Shown here one piece after another: positions 31,799-42,400 of a DNA stretch of 64,000 nt. The first letter of the stretch is position 1. The number at the start of each line of letters is the position of its first letter. The stretch spans positions 35,583 to 99,582 of the IMG/VR virus record IMGVR_UViG_3300027760_000553; one strand, given 5' to 3'. Source of the DNA: a virus. The notes under the pieces are model-generated. The model worked only from the letters and a program-made list of their open reading frames with translations. It made no database searches and had not been told where the DNA came from. The translations under genes were made by a program, and so were the position numbers.

Positions 31799-31935
31799 CG
31801 CCCCTCTTTTGATTGCTCAGGTGGATTAAAAAATTTTCTAGATCCACAGTACATACAGTATGTTTCTAAATGAGAAACTGAAGTATACTGTCTATCAACA
31901 AACATTCTTTTATTACATCTATCACACTTAATCAT
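31744..31935 (-). CDS. Zinc ribbon protein
   Basis: A 63-residue protein with two CxxC pairs (Cys4/Cys7 and Cys27/Cys30) in a zinc ribbon, followed by a basic helical tail. Function unknown; DNA or RNA binding is likely from its form. Its 3' end overlaps the start of the MerR-like gene in a different frame. It is the first gene after the tail fibre set and so marks the transition to replication genes. Confidence 0.65.
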   Translation of the reverse strand: MIKCDRCNKRMFVDRQYTSVSHLETYCMYCGSRKFFNPPEQSKEGRWLLEKEKLRAKTTISPL

Positions 31936-31938
31936 TAT

Positions 31939-32382
31939 TTAGTTAGGTATTCCAATAATTATAATATTTACATCAACCGACATATCACCAGTTGTACCAA
32001 ATCTTACAATTCCATCAACCTTAGAGGTTGTTATATTTTTTAAAACTACGGATACATTTTTACCAGCATCTGTTCCACCAGTGTTAACTGGGGTTGCTGT
32101 TGCAATAGGTGCATACTTAAAGTCTGTTGGGAAATCATATGAGAATGATACTTCTGTTCCTGCTTGTCTTGTTGAACTGTTTACTACATTTACATACCCG
32201 CCAATAATTCTAGCCTCAGAAGCCTTGACGCTTTGCTTTCCAACACCAGGGGTGTCCACTGTAACATATTTATATGTTGCTGGAGATATCTGTGATGATA
32301 GATCGTTTATGGTGTTTGCTAATTGATAAATGTAAGCAACATCTAATGGTTGCCCTCTTTCTGGTAAAGGTAATTTTGCCAT
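31939..32382 (-). CDS. Minor tail or fibre protein
   Basis: A 147-residue protein. A helical N-terminus (MAKLPLPERGQPLDVAYIYQ) precedes a beta-sandwich-like domain with FSYDFPTDFKYAPIATATPV and ends IIIIGIPN. This form is common for terminal parts of siphovirus fibres. No ribosome site precedes the ATG; an extended -10 element lies nine bases before it, suggesting a leader of a couple of bases. It is the last of the tail genes. Confidence 0.6.
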   Translation of the reverse strand: MAKLPLPERGQPLDVAYIYQLANTINDLSSQISPATYKYVTVDTPGVGKQSVKASEARIIGGYVNVVNSSTRQAGTEVSFSYDFPTDFKYAPIATATPVNTGGTDAGKNVSVVLKNITTSKVDGIVRFGTTGDMSVDVNIIIIGIPN

Positions 32383-32391
32383 GGTTATATA

Positions 32392-32400
32392 ATTATACCA
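32392..32400 (-). promoter_or_regulatory. Extended -10 promoter before the last tail gene
   Basis: Minus strand TGGTATAAT overlaps the stop codon of the upstream gene. Nine bases, TATATAACC, separate it from the ATG at 32382. The transcript would begin within about 0-3 bases of the ATG, with no ribosome site, so near-leaderless expression is implied. Confidence 0.5.
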
Positions 32401-32833
32401 CTAAGTCAATCTCGTTGGATTCAAAAAGTGTGGCAGAATTGAATCTTTCTTTTGGAAAGGTTGGTATCTGTGCTGCAATTTTCACCTTTGTGGCACCATT
32501 TTTAATTACACTAGCATAGATTGTTGAATATACAGTTGTTATATATTTCCATTCTTCATTATCCCATTTAACATAAATATCAAACTCTGACCTTATAGTA
32601 TTATCTGGTGTCCAAACTGCTGTTATAGTTGAACCAGATTTAGTCACAGAAAAAGGTACAGTGGTTGTATTTGGTATGGCGACTCTATATTTTTGTGACC
32701 AATAAGAATATCTATTTTTATCATCACTGACAATTCTGTATCTAACCACATAGTCTTGTCCAACACCAGATATTTCTGGCAATGAGGATTTTGGAATAAT
32801 AACCTTTTTTATTATAGAATTTTCTTGTGCCAT
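32393..32833 (-). CDS. Minor tail protein with fibronectin-III-like fold
   Basis: A 146-residue protein. Strands around YVVRYRIVSDDKNRYSYWS and FDIYVKWDNEEWKYI recall fibronectin type III domains, which occur in many phage tail proteins and are thought to bind cell-surface carbohydrates. It overlaps its upstream neighbour by one base. It has no visible catalytic site. Confidence 0.6.
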   Translation of the reverse strand: MAQENSIIKKVIIPKSSLPEISGVGQDYVVRYRIVSDDKNRYSYWSQKYRVAIPNTTTVPFSVTKSGSTITAVWTPDNTIRSEFDIYVKWDNEEWKYITTVYSTIYASVIKNGATKVKIAAQIPTFPKERFNSATLFESNEIDLVV

Positions 32834-33990
32834 TATTGAACATCCAAGGCAAACCTAAATTCAATATAGTTTGTTGTGTTTGCAGATTTTACAATAGTTG
32901 CTGCATCTTTATTTTTAATAACAGAATATCCAGTCATTCCATAAAGTGGGTTTGACGAACTTGTATTTTCAAGTTTTAAAGCATCTAAAGCAATATAAAA
33001 GTTATCTGTTGGGCTGCCATTGTCTGTGACACATGCATAAATCTTAACAACATCAACCTGACTCCATGTAAAGCCAGAACTCTTATATAATTCTTGTAGT
33101 TGTTTTGTTGCTACAACATATCTATTTGTAGAAAAATCGTGTTGACCTACTCCAGTTCCATTATTAATATTTACTTGAAATCTTGCAAATTGACCGACAA
33201 GCGAATCAGATGAAGAAAACTCTACCATTAGTCTAACATTATCTGGAACAATCGTTGACTCTCCGTCTTTGTTAACTACCGAAAAAGACAGTTTGATTTC
33301 ATCAGTTGGCGAGTTTCTGTTAAAGTCTAGTATTGCACCAGTTAAATGTATGTGCTCTGAGTTGTTTCCTATTACAAGATTGCCAGATCCATCAGCAGTT
33401 AGCGTAGAAGAATTTCCTTTAAGCATAATTGTATTATTTAAAAATCTGCATCTTTCATACCTTAAAACTCTTCCTTGATCTGTAAAAATTCTGTTATCTG
33501 CGTTTGTTTGAAAAACTTTTGCAACAACCTGAGATCCTTCTCTTGTAGCCATAACATCACTAATTATATTGTTTGAATCATTGTCTAGTGGTGTATACTT
33601 TACTGGAATTTGGTATGCACCCTGGGCATTGTGGTGTTCCCAATTTTCATCTTGTGTAAAAGCATAAATAGATTTACTATCATAGGCACCTGCAGCAGTA
33701 TTAGATCCCGCAGAAAAAATACCAACTTCGCTAATCTCATATCTTTCTTCACTTGGCAATTCTGCAGTTAAAACAATTTTTGTAATTCCATCTTCGCTTA
33801 CATAACCCCTTGAAGTAATTGGTACACGAAACATCTCAAAATCAAGTCTTTCTTTATCTGAGTAATCCCCAAGAACTCCATCAGAGTTCAAAGGCTTTGA
33901 ACCGCAGCCAATAGCAATATACGAAGCATAGGCAGAAGCCTGACCAAGTAGATATTTGGCTAAAATATTTTTTCCAGTATTAGTAATCAT
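32833..33990 (-). CDS. Minor tail / receptor-binding fibre protein
   Basis: A 385-residue protein. The N-terminus (MITNTGKNILAKYLLGQA, then SYIAIGCGSKPL) matches the domain used by many siphovirus tail fibres to attach to the tail tip. The middle contains ERYEISEVGIFSAG, a collar-type motif. The C-terminal half looks like a beta-sandwich carbohydrate-binding module (LSFSVVNKDGESTIVPDNV). GAGGTG precedes the ATG. Likely part of host recognition, with the neighbouring fibre proteins. Confidence 0.68.
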   Translation of the reverse strand: MITNTGKNILAKYLLGQASAYASYIAIGCGSKPLNSDGVLGDYSDKERLDFEMFRVPITSRGYVSEDGITKIVLTAELPSEERYEISEVGIFSAGSNTAAGAYDSKSIYAFTQDENWEHHNAQGAYQIPVKYTPLDNDSNNIISDVMATREGSQVVAKVFQTNADNRIFTDQGRVLRYERCRFLNNTIMLKGNSSTLTADGSGNLVIGNNSEHIHLTGAILDFNRNSPTDEIKLSFSVVNKDGESTIVPDNVRLMVEFSSSDSLVGQFARFQVNINNGTGVGQHDFSTNRYVVATKQLQELYKSSGFTWSQVDVVKIYACVTDNGSPTDNFYIALDALKLENTSSSNPLYGMTGYSVIKNKDAATIVKSANTTNYIEFRFALDVQ

Positions 33991-34478
33991 TGTTGCACCT
34001 CATATATTGTATCATTAAAAAATTTTCCATTTCTTAGTATTTGAACTTCTACTTGCTCATCATCCTCTACATTTACTAGTTCAATAACTAGATTTCCCGT
34101 AGCCTCATCGATGTAAACTGTTGATCCATTTTGTCCTGTTCCAGTAGTTGGAACTTTGTTTGCTGCATTAATTGGAAATTTTTTAAAATAGTTCTCAGAT
34201 GTATCTTGTAGGGCCAAAATATTTTGCGGATTATACTGATAGTTAATGCTTGCCAAATTTTTAATTGGTTGATAAATAATATCCTGACCATTAACAATGT
34301 CAGTTCTGGATATATTAATAATTTCTTGACCACCTATATCTTCAAAGATAAGGTCAGTCATTACCTCTAAAGGTGTTTCATCATAACTTGTAATTATAAG
34401 GTTGGTGGTTGCAGCAAGTACCCCTGCATCTGCGTTAGATGCAGTAGTATCTGGTGTAAGTGGTATTGCACTTGCCAT
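33987..34478 (-). CDS. Minor tail protein (hypothetical)
   Basis: A 163-residue protein, largely beta with acidic patches, with NADAGVLAATTNLIITSYDE near the N-terminus and LVNVEDDEQVEVQILRNGK near the C-terminus. It overlaps the next gene by four bases (ATGA-type). It sits between the large tail-tip protein and the fibre gene, so it is probably a small tail-tip or fibre-adaptor protein. Confidence 0.55.
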   Translation of the reverse strand: MASAIPLTPDTTASNADAGVLAATTNLIITSYDETPLEVMTDLIFEDIGGQEIINISRTDIVNGQDIIYQPIKNLASINYQYNPQNILALQDTSENYFKKFPINAANKVPTTGTGQNGSTVYIDEATGNLVIELVNVEDDEQVEVQILRNGKFFNDTIYEVQQ

Positions 34479-34479
34479 A

Positions 34480-37400
34480 TTAAATTTCGCTCAGATAAAC
34501 AGTCATATCTGGCCCTCCAGAACTTTTAGCATACTCTATATTATATACTACAAACCTAGAGTTAGATGATGATATTTGATTTACTGAGTCTTTATCCTTA
34601 TAGTCAATAGTGACAACATCTCCTAGTTGAACGGTTGGTGTTGCAAAAACCTTAAGACTAACAGATTTTCTTGGCTTAACAACTTTATTGACAATCCACT
34701 CCATTAGCCTGTTTGCGTCATCTTGTGTTTGTATGTATGGTGTTTCTAATGAAAAATCTTTTTTACCATAGGTAATTCTGCTTACTTTAATGTCTTGATA
34801 ATCATTATCATATTTTATAGGAGATTTTAATAGTGTTGATCCGCTTAGTTGAGGATTTGAAAAATCACTATTTTTATTAAAATACTCATCCATTGTCAAT
34901 TGGTGTTGTGACTCTTGTGTAAAAGTTATACCTTGAATTCTTAAGTAATTGCCAGTTGTCTCATCTAGGCTTAGTGCGGTATCTGTTGCATTGAATATTA
35001 AAAATTCTGCTCCATAAGATCCTGCTCTAAATCCAGATACTGTATACCCCTTAACCTTATTAAATGTTGGAGACAGTTTTGCATATAATGCTGGATAGGC
35101 CTTGTCATAACGAATATTAAAGTATGCTGCTTCTCTCATAATGGTACCAAATTCTTCAAAGTACATATTATATTGTGGTGGCTGAGACGGATTAATACCA
35201 GATAAATAGGTTGATTGAACAATACCACTCATTGCATATTTTCTGAATGATTCATTTGCATCTATCTCAGAATCATTAATCGCTGACATAACTGGTGTAT
35301 CAAGAGCAAAGGTTGTATTTTGACTATAATTATTTGTTAATGCGTAGATATTTTCAAACATACATCTTGCAGATCCTCTTACAAACATAGCCATATTGTT
35401 ATATACTGGCAAAGGAGAAGTATCGTCAACAGTTGCAACAAGTTTGTTGTTTATATATAAGTAGAACCTTCTACTGTTTCCAATATTTCTATACTCAACT
35501 GCTAAATCATATACCGTTGGATTTTGCTCGCCAACCATTCTGTATTGACCAGTAAACTTTCCATCGTCAACTGTTATGCTTGCAAGACCACCCCAAAGTT
35601 TAACTGGTATAGCATCGGATGTGGCAGAGTCACGCTTTATCTTATAAAAGATTACATTGTGAAGATTTTCAGCAGATTTATTATAACTACTGACGTTATT
35701 TTCTGTTAGTGCTAAAATTTCAAAATAGTATCCAACATTTGTTGTTGGATTTAGCATAACGGCTAATCCGCCCGAACCAGCACTAATATTAATATTTTGA
35801 TCTGGAGAATTACCAGTTACCACAAAGTATGTATCACTACCAATTGGAGTCTGACCACGGTTCTGGTTATTTTCAATTTTACCAACAATTCTCATTCTTG
35901 TACCAAAATGTTTAAATGAGTCTGTCAATGGTTTATGTACATACGAAATAAAGTCAATGCCCTTTTGAGTAGTTGTAAAAGATGGACCATTTAAAATAAA
36001 TGCAGACGACTGGATTGTTCCAGTTTGAGTTGTTTTAAGTTTATTAAAATCTTTTTCTGTGCCATAATATTGAGACAAGAAATTTTTCATAATTCCTGAT
36101 CTATTGGATTGAGTTGCCAAATCATTGCTAACTCCTGCTGCAAGATTGTCTAATGTTAAAAGTGAAATCTTTGCATCTGCTTCAGTTTTACTTGCAAGAC
36201 TAAACAAATAATCAGACTTCATTGAGCAGCCACGAACATTTGCATTATCGGACCAGTATGAATTTAAACCAGCATTGTGCTTTAGAACACTTGTGCCAAA
36301 CTGACCTCTACCGTGCTTTGCTACTTCTCCATTTTTTAATTTAGTGATTCCATTTATAGTTTGATAATTTGGATATGAATAAATTCTCACCAATCCTGTT
36401 GGATAGATCTTTCCATTATGACTTAGTTTGGAAAAATAGTTTTGATAATCAGTTACACTTGTAATCCATACATTGCCAATACCGCTGACACTATACTGAA
36501 CTGCATCATATTTTATGATTTCTCCATTTGCATAAAAATATCCATTGTATCTTGAAAGCCAATAAATGCCCTCTCCTAAATCCATTGTATTATTAATCAT
36601 TATATTATTAGAAACGCTTGGAAGTGTATCGGATAAATCAGAGTTAAGCGGTATAGCACCCAAAACATAACTAGACTGCTTATTTGCTTGATCATTGATA
36701 GACTTTGTGTTATCGTCCCCAGCAACTTCCCATAATAATACTGGTTTGTATATCCATGTTTTTTCCTGATCAACAATACTTGCTTGCCTAATTGATCCAT
36801 ATGTCTTTTGAATGTATCTTGTTTTATAGTTAATGCTTCCATCATTAAAAATTTCATTATTTTGAGAGTTGATAGAAATTATGTTTGCAAGTTTTTCATT
36901 GGTAGTTTTGTTATTAATTGCACCTTCTTCAATAAAATCTTTGGTACCATAAAATTCAAAATCAGTTTCTCTTTCTGACTCTTTTGGAAGAATGTAATTT
37001 TTACTCATCATTACAAAATTATTATATTCATCAAAGAACATTGCTGTCTGTGTTGATATCGCTAATTGATTTAATAGTTCAGCAACGCTAGTGTCTGGCG
37101 GAATAAAGAAGTATGGAATAATCTGATCAACTTCATCATCTACTCTTTTAAATGAATAGTTGGTAAAACCAATTGAATCTAAAAGTGTTGAGACTGCATA
37201 ACTAAGAGACACATTTGTAACTAGCAGTTGTGGGGCATTGATTGATTCTAGGTAAAAGAATAGATCTCTTAATTTTAAAGAAACTTGTCTTGTTTCATTG
37301 TTTGACTCTGGAAAACCTTCTGTATACATTGTCTTAATTGGAACAAAATAATCATACCCATTTACATTCATAATTATTTCATAAAACTTAACTTGTATAT

Positions 37401-38799
37401 TTTTAGTTATATAGTTTTTAATAATACTGTTGTTATTATTTGGATTAAATGCTTGATCGTAGTCAAATAGTTTTAGGGTTCCATTTGATGCAAGCAATTG
37501 ACCAACTGGAAGGCCAGAAGATCCTAAATCAGATGCTGTTTTTGTTATTGAAAAATCAACTGTCTTTCCTGATAAATCTACAACTAATCTTGGTGATAGT
37601 TCAATTAGATCAAAAGTTGAGTCAGCCCTTGTCATTGTATCAACAACAATTCTTAAGCCATTAATATAATCAAACTCTCTATACATTGGCAAACCATCAG
37701 ATGCATTTGAGTACTGAATTGGAGATGTTGTATCTGTAACAAAGTTAGTTAATCTATCTACTGTTTCTTCACTTACATACCAGCCATATGTTGGAACAAA
37801 GGTCTCATACTTATCTGATACCCAAATATGATACGTGCCTAAAGAATCTTCATTTTCTTTAACTAAATATGCATAACCATTTATTGATGTTTCTGGTAAA
37901 GTTGATGTTGTAGCATGTTCTTCTGCTCTAATAAAGGTATCTTGATATTTATCTGGAACAATTAATCCATATGCTAGTTCTACGTATCCATCTGAACCAA
38001 TTATTGGTGTACCATTTTTTCTTCTTGTGCTTGCATCAAATTTCTTTATGTCAACCCAGTTATTATTTTTAAGTGCTTGAATCTTCCATTTAACTGGTGT
38101 CTTTTTATTTGCATCACCATAGAATGGGTCTGAGAATGATTTAGAAGATGTTGAAAATGGCCCAAGGTCAACAGAGCCAATATGTGTTTGCATTTTTACT
38201 ACAACTCTATTTACTGGAATTTTATTTTTATAAACAACAAATGGTGCTGTATCCTCAATGAAGTATTGGCCATTTAAGGTTTTATTTGCAACACCGTACT
38301 CAGAACCATTTTCAGTTCTATAAGATGTCCAATATTTAAAATAATCGCCTTTATCTGGCATATAATATCTTGGTCTTTTTGCCATATCTGAATTAGCATT
38401 GTGAATATATGAGTTTGAAAAATAAGAAGCCTTATTAATACCTGATCTTGGTCTAAACTTATAAAAACAGTTTTCTAGTGAATAGAGAAGTTTAATATAT
38501 TCTTTTCTAGAAGTTAGTAATGTTGGCTGATTGATATCGTCCATTCCACCATCAATTGTTACATCAGCATCTGTTGCTCCATAATAAAACGGGACCTGTG
38601 TATTTTTGTCTTCTCCATCATTAAAACTAGATATAATATTTTTGTATACAGAACTATCTTGTGTTGGTCTATATCTATAGTTGCCAATCTTTTGAATATT
38701 TTCTGGTATGTTCATATTCCACTCAGCAATTACAGCAGAGTTAGTTCTAATAACTGAAGATGTTTGAAGATGATTTTTTAATTCATCATTTTGAAACAT
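34480..38799 (-). CDS. Large tail-tip protein (Tal/hub-like) with lectin-like domain
   Basis: A 1,439-residue structural protein. Its first 700 residues contain beta-rich baseplate-hub-like regions (DYFVPIKTMYTEGFPES; VSLKLRDLFFYLESI). About residues 930-1160 form a concanavalin-like lectin domain (FHGTRM-type strands; RRFYLYINNKLVATVDD). The C-terminus, with WIVNKVVKPRKSVSLKVF and VVYNIEYAKSSGGPDMTV, resembles tail-associated hub proteins. GGAAGAGG precedes the ATG. It probably caps the tail and contacts the host glycan layer. No peptidase motif is visible. Confidence 0.7.
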   Translation of the reverse strand: MFQNDELKNHLQTSSVIRTNSAVIAEWNMNIPENIQKIGNYRYRPTQDSSVYKNIISSFNDGEDKNTQVPFYYGATDADVTIDGGMDDINQPTLLTSRKEYIKLLYSLENCFYKFRPRSGINKASYFSNSYIHNANSDMAKRPRYYMPDKGDYFKYWTSYRTENGSEYGVANKTLNGQYFIEDTAPFVVYKNKIPVNRVVVKMQTHIGSVDLGPFSTSSKSFSDPFYGDANKKTPVKWKIQALKNNNWVDIKKFDASTRRKNGTPIIGSDGYVELAYGLIVPDKYQDTFIRAEEHATTSTLPETSINGYAYLVKENEDSLGTYHIWVSDKYETFVPTYGWYVSEETVDRLTNFVTDTTSPIQYSNASDGLPMYREFDYINGLRIVVDTMTRADSTFDLIELSPRLVVDLSGKTVDFSITKTASDLGSSGLPVGQLLASNGTLKLFDYDQAFNPNNNNSIIKNYITKNIQVKFYEIIMNVNGYDYFVPIKTMYTEGFPESNNETRQVSLKLRDLFFYLESINAPQLLVTNVSLSYAVSTLLDSIGFTNYSFKRVDDEVDQIIPYFFIPPDTSVAELLNQLAISTQTAMFFDEYNNFVMMSKNYILPKESERETDFEFYGTKDFIEEGAINNKTTNEKLANIISINSQNNEIFNDGSINYKTRYIQKTYGSIRQASIVDQEKTWIYKPVLLWEVAGDDNTKSINDQANKQSSYVLGAIPLNSDLSDTLPSVSNNIMINNTMDLGEGIYWLSRYNGYFYANGEIIKYDAVQYSVSGIGNVWITSVTDYQNYFSKLSHNGKIYPTGLVRIYSYPNYQTINGITKLKNGEVAKHGRGQFGTSVLKHNAGLNSYWSDNANVRGCSMKSDYLFSLASKTEADAKISLLTLDNLAAGVSNDLATQSNRSGIMKNFLSQYYGTEKDFNKLKTTQTGTIQSSAFILNGPSFTTTQKGIDFISYVHKPLTDSFKHFGTRMRIVGKIENNQNRGQTPIGSDTYFVVTGNSPDQNINISAGSGGLAVMLNPTTNVGYYFEILALTENNVSSYNKSAENLHNVIFYKIKRDSATSDAIPVKLWGGLASITVDDGKFTGQYRMVGEQNPTVYDLAVEYRNIGNSRRFYLYINNKLVATVDDTSPLPVYNNMAMFVRGSARCMFENIYALTNNYSQNTTFALDTPVMSAINDSEIDANESFRKYAMSGIVQSTYLSGINPSQPPQYNMYFEEFGTIMREAAYFNIRYDKAYPALYAKLSPTFNKVKGYTVSGFRAGSYGAEFLIFNATDTALSLDETTGNYLRIQGITFTQESQHQLTMDEYFNKNSDFSNPQLSGSTLLKSPIKYDNDYQDIKVSRITYGKKDFSLETPYIQTQDDANRLMEWIVNKVVKPRKSVSLKVFATPTVQLGDVVTIDYKDKDSVNQISSSNSRFVVYNIEYAKSSGGPDMTVYLSEI

Positions 38800-38800
38800 T

Positions 38801-39454
38801 CTATGCCTCTTCCAGGGTTACTGAGATATCCCAAAAATCATAATTACTTCCGCCACGCTTTTGTACGCTATAAGAAAAATCACTAAAAAACATTTCAACT
38901 AATTGATTATATTGTCCAAGATGTCCATAGTCTGTATCATCTTTTCCAAAATTTGAATATTTATCATATGCTAGATATACCCAAAAAGATCCCTGATGGT
39001 TTTCATACCAATCAAGTAGTTCAACTCCACCAGCACCACCATCAGAAGTATATTCTAAAGAGTTCTTTTCTTTTACTAATGCCTTTCCATTTGATGGATT
39101 AAATTCTGGAGCAAGTGCAAAAGATCTAGAAGGAAGCATACTCCAACTAGTAGAAATTGTCAACTTGTCTGCAACATGATAAGAACGCATTCTGCCATTA
39201 ATCATTCTTTCACGCTTTTCAATTCTGGTTGGTTTAAAATCAATCGGCTGTCTATTATCATCTGAAAGAATTAAAAATTGATTAAATGTGGATTCGTCTG
39301 TTTCTGATCCAGTTGTTGATCCAACCTCATAGCCATTTGGAACATAAACACCATTAACTAGTGTGCCAGAGTTTTCTGACCATAACATTGCTTGTGGTCT
39401 TTGATATTTTCTTCTACCAGACATATAGGCAGCAGCAGTTGGGTTAGTAGCCAT
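38801..39454 (-). CDS. Distal tail (Dit-like) protein
   Basis: A 217-residue protein. After a short basic N-terminus (SGRRKYQRPQAMLWSEN) come beta strands with FKPTRIEKRERMINGRMRSYH and a closing YDFWDISVTLEEA, which fits Dit-type adaptors that join the tape measure end of the tail to the hub. Location directly after the tape measure gene supports this. GAGGTAATAA precedes the ATG. Confidence 0.65.
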   Translation of the reverse strand: MATNPTAAAYMSGRRKYQRPQAMLWSENSGTLVNGVYVPNGYEVGSTTGSETDESTFNQFLILSDDNRQPIDFKPTRIEKRERMINGRMRSYHVADKLTISTSWSMLPSRSFALAPEFNPSNGKALVKEKNSLEYTSDGGAGGVELLDWYENHQGSFWVYLAYDKYSNFGKDDTDYGHLGQYNQLVEMFFSDFSYSVQKRGGSNYDFWDISVTLEEA

Positions 39455-42400
39455 TATAGTTTATTACCTCTTATCCTCATAGAATCAACCTGCTTAATCT
39501 TAGTCATTACTGTATTTGCAATATCGCTTGGACTTGCATCTGATCTAACATTAACTGTTAACTCATAATTATACACTGAAGAAGATGCATCTGATCCAGA
39601 ATTAATAGCCTTCATTTTATCAATGCCGTGTGTATCTACAGCATATTTACTCATTACAAATTCTCCTGGAGTAAGCATTGCTGGAATAATGTCTGTACCT
39701 ATTACTGGTCCACCTATAGCAAATCGTCTTGGCTTAATTAATCCACCAGAAGAGTCTCTTTCCCAAAACCAATTATTTAGTCTTGCTGAGGCTGCATCTG
39801 CTTTGGCTTGTGCATCTGCTGCTGCGTTTTCTGCTGCAGTACTTCCCTTTTCTCCATCTGAGCCTAAAGAATTATAAAAACCAAGAGAAGATCCGTTTCC
39901 GTCATCTTTACCTTGACCAACCTTTGAACTACTTGAACTACTTGATGAACTTGAACTTGAGCCACCACCAGTTGTAATAGTTGTTATATATCTTGTAATA
40001 TTTTCGGTTATGTTTCTCACTTCATCAATAATGCTTTTAATAGTAATCGAATCGGGAAGGGCATTAATTTTATCTACAATATTTGTCCAAGAACCAGAAG
40101 CACTTGCAGAGTCTTCCTCGATTGCCATCATTGCTTTAACGATATCTTCTTCTAGTGCAGTAGCCATTGCTTCTGCCTTAAGAACCATATCTTCAAAATC
40201 TTGTAGTGTTTTACCAGCAAGATCATCCATACTTGTTAGACTATCAAGAATAAGAAGTAATTCTGCTTCTTGGGAAGCAAGTTCTGCATCTTCTTTTTCT
40301 AATTTATCTAAAATACTTGTTTGCGATGTTAGTGCTGTATTAAGATCTGCAAGTTCTTTTTCATACTTAAGATTTATTGCATCAATTGCAGTTGATCTAT
40401 CTTTTTCATACTGCGTAATTTTTTCTTGTGATGTCTCAATTGCTTTAACAAGTTCAAGTCTCTTAGGGTCTGTTTCAATCTTATAAATTTCTTGGGATAT
40501 TTTATATTGTCTTTCAGCAATTTGATCCTTAGTCATTCCTGACTCTGAACCCTTAAGACCCTTTATCTGATTATCTCTTGCCTGTGTTAAAGCATTTGTA
40601 GTGTCTTCTGCATATGCTGCAGCATTTTGTGATCGCATTTCTTGAGCAGCCTTTGCTGCTGCTGAAATATCTCCCTGTGTAAGAGCATCTGCAAGACCCA
40701 ACTGTGTTTGTTGTTGAGCAATAAGTCTTTGATTTATTTGCTGGGTCTCATTTAAAGCCTTAATTCTTTCATCATAGACTTTGTTTATTTCTTCTTCTTG
40801 ATGATTGATTATAGCAAGATCATTGCTTAACTTGTTTGATTCTGTTTGTTTTTTATCAATTAAATCTGTAAACTCTTTTTTAAGTTTTGATTCATTTGCT
40901 TCAATAGAATCCTTTTCGGTATCAATTAATTTATTATAATATTTATTCTTATCTTCAATTGCCTTGTTCAATTCATCTTCTTTTGCAGAAATGTCTTTTT
41001 GTATTTGATTTGCTCTTGCTTGAACTAGGTTCATTTGGGATCCAAGGCCTTGACGAGCAACTTGAATTTGACTTAAACTCTTTCCGCCACCAGTTATTGC
41101 TGTGCCACCTGTTGCTTTTACAGCAGCCTGATATGCATTTTCTCCCATATTAGGATTTGCTTTTGTGCCATATTTTCTTAATTCAGAAATATTCATTTTT
41201 TCTCTTAGTCTTGCTTTAACACTAAGAACATTCTGTGCTGCAGCAGCACCTTGAGAAATTTTTTCTGGGACTGTTTGAGATGCAAAATTTATATATCCTT
41301 GAATCTTTGCATTCTTTTGAACATTATTAAGTCCATCTACAACATTCTGCAAACTTGCAGGTACCTTTTCAATTCCACTCTTATACATATCCATGGCAGC
41401 GATTGCAGCAGATAATTGATTTGGATCTTTAATCATATCAAGCAAAGCACCAGAAGATAACTTAGGAAGATCTGTTGTCTCCGTCATAAACTTAAGAAGT
41501 TCTCCAACTCTGCCCTTATCTGCCAATTCTTGTTTTGCAGACAACCCTTCTGAGACAATACCATTAATTCTTTCTCTAAGTTCTGCTTGTTTTGCAAGGA
41601 GAGTGTTTGTTTCAAATTCAGCATCGGTAATTCTGCCTGCAGCAAGTTCGGTTACATAGTATTCATCATTAAGAATATTCTGAAGTGTGTGGTTATCAAT
41701 AACAAACTTGTTGTTTGTTTTTGCAAGAGTTGCAATTCTTTCCATAACCTTAGCACGGTCTTTATCATTTGTTATTGATTTAAGTTGTGCTAAATTATAG
41801 TCACCGCCTACGGCTTTAGTTATTCCTGCTTGGGCTGCCTTGCCTGATTCAGATAAAACAACATCCCCAACCTTACCACCCTTAAGAACATTTTTAGGAT
41901 TAAATGGATCAACCACCTTGCCCTTATATGGACCGCTAGTTGCCTTTGTAGCAGTCCTCATATACTTGGCTAATTCTGCAGGATCACCAATCATAGAAGT
42001 TAGGAAATCAATAAACTGTTGGTTTGAACCCTTCTTAAGAAGTTGTTGCTGCATGCCATTAAATACATCACCAATTACACCCTTTACCTTTTTACCGTCT
42101 CCAACTGCTTTAAATAATTCTGCAATCCCCTTTGTGGCATCTAAAGATGCAAGCCTTACCTGCTTAAGTCTTGCAAGAATATCATTTATTGGGTCAGCCT
42201 TCTTTGAACCATTTTTTTGTTCCTGTTCAAGATTACTAGCAGCCTTAGACGCAATATCTTGTTTAACAACCTGCATTGTTCTTTCTGCTGCCATTCTTCC
42301 TTTTTCAGCATCAATCTGTGCTTTTGTAATTCTTCTTGCTCTTGGATTTTTGGTTTTTATACTTGTAATTGCTGCCTGATCATCAATCGTTGAATATATT

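Noticed and set aside
41840-42379. A 179-codon plus-strand frame within the tape measure gene
   Set aside because: It is antisense to a clear structural gene and shows no domain or ribosome site.
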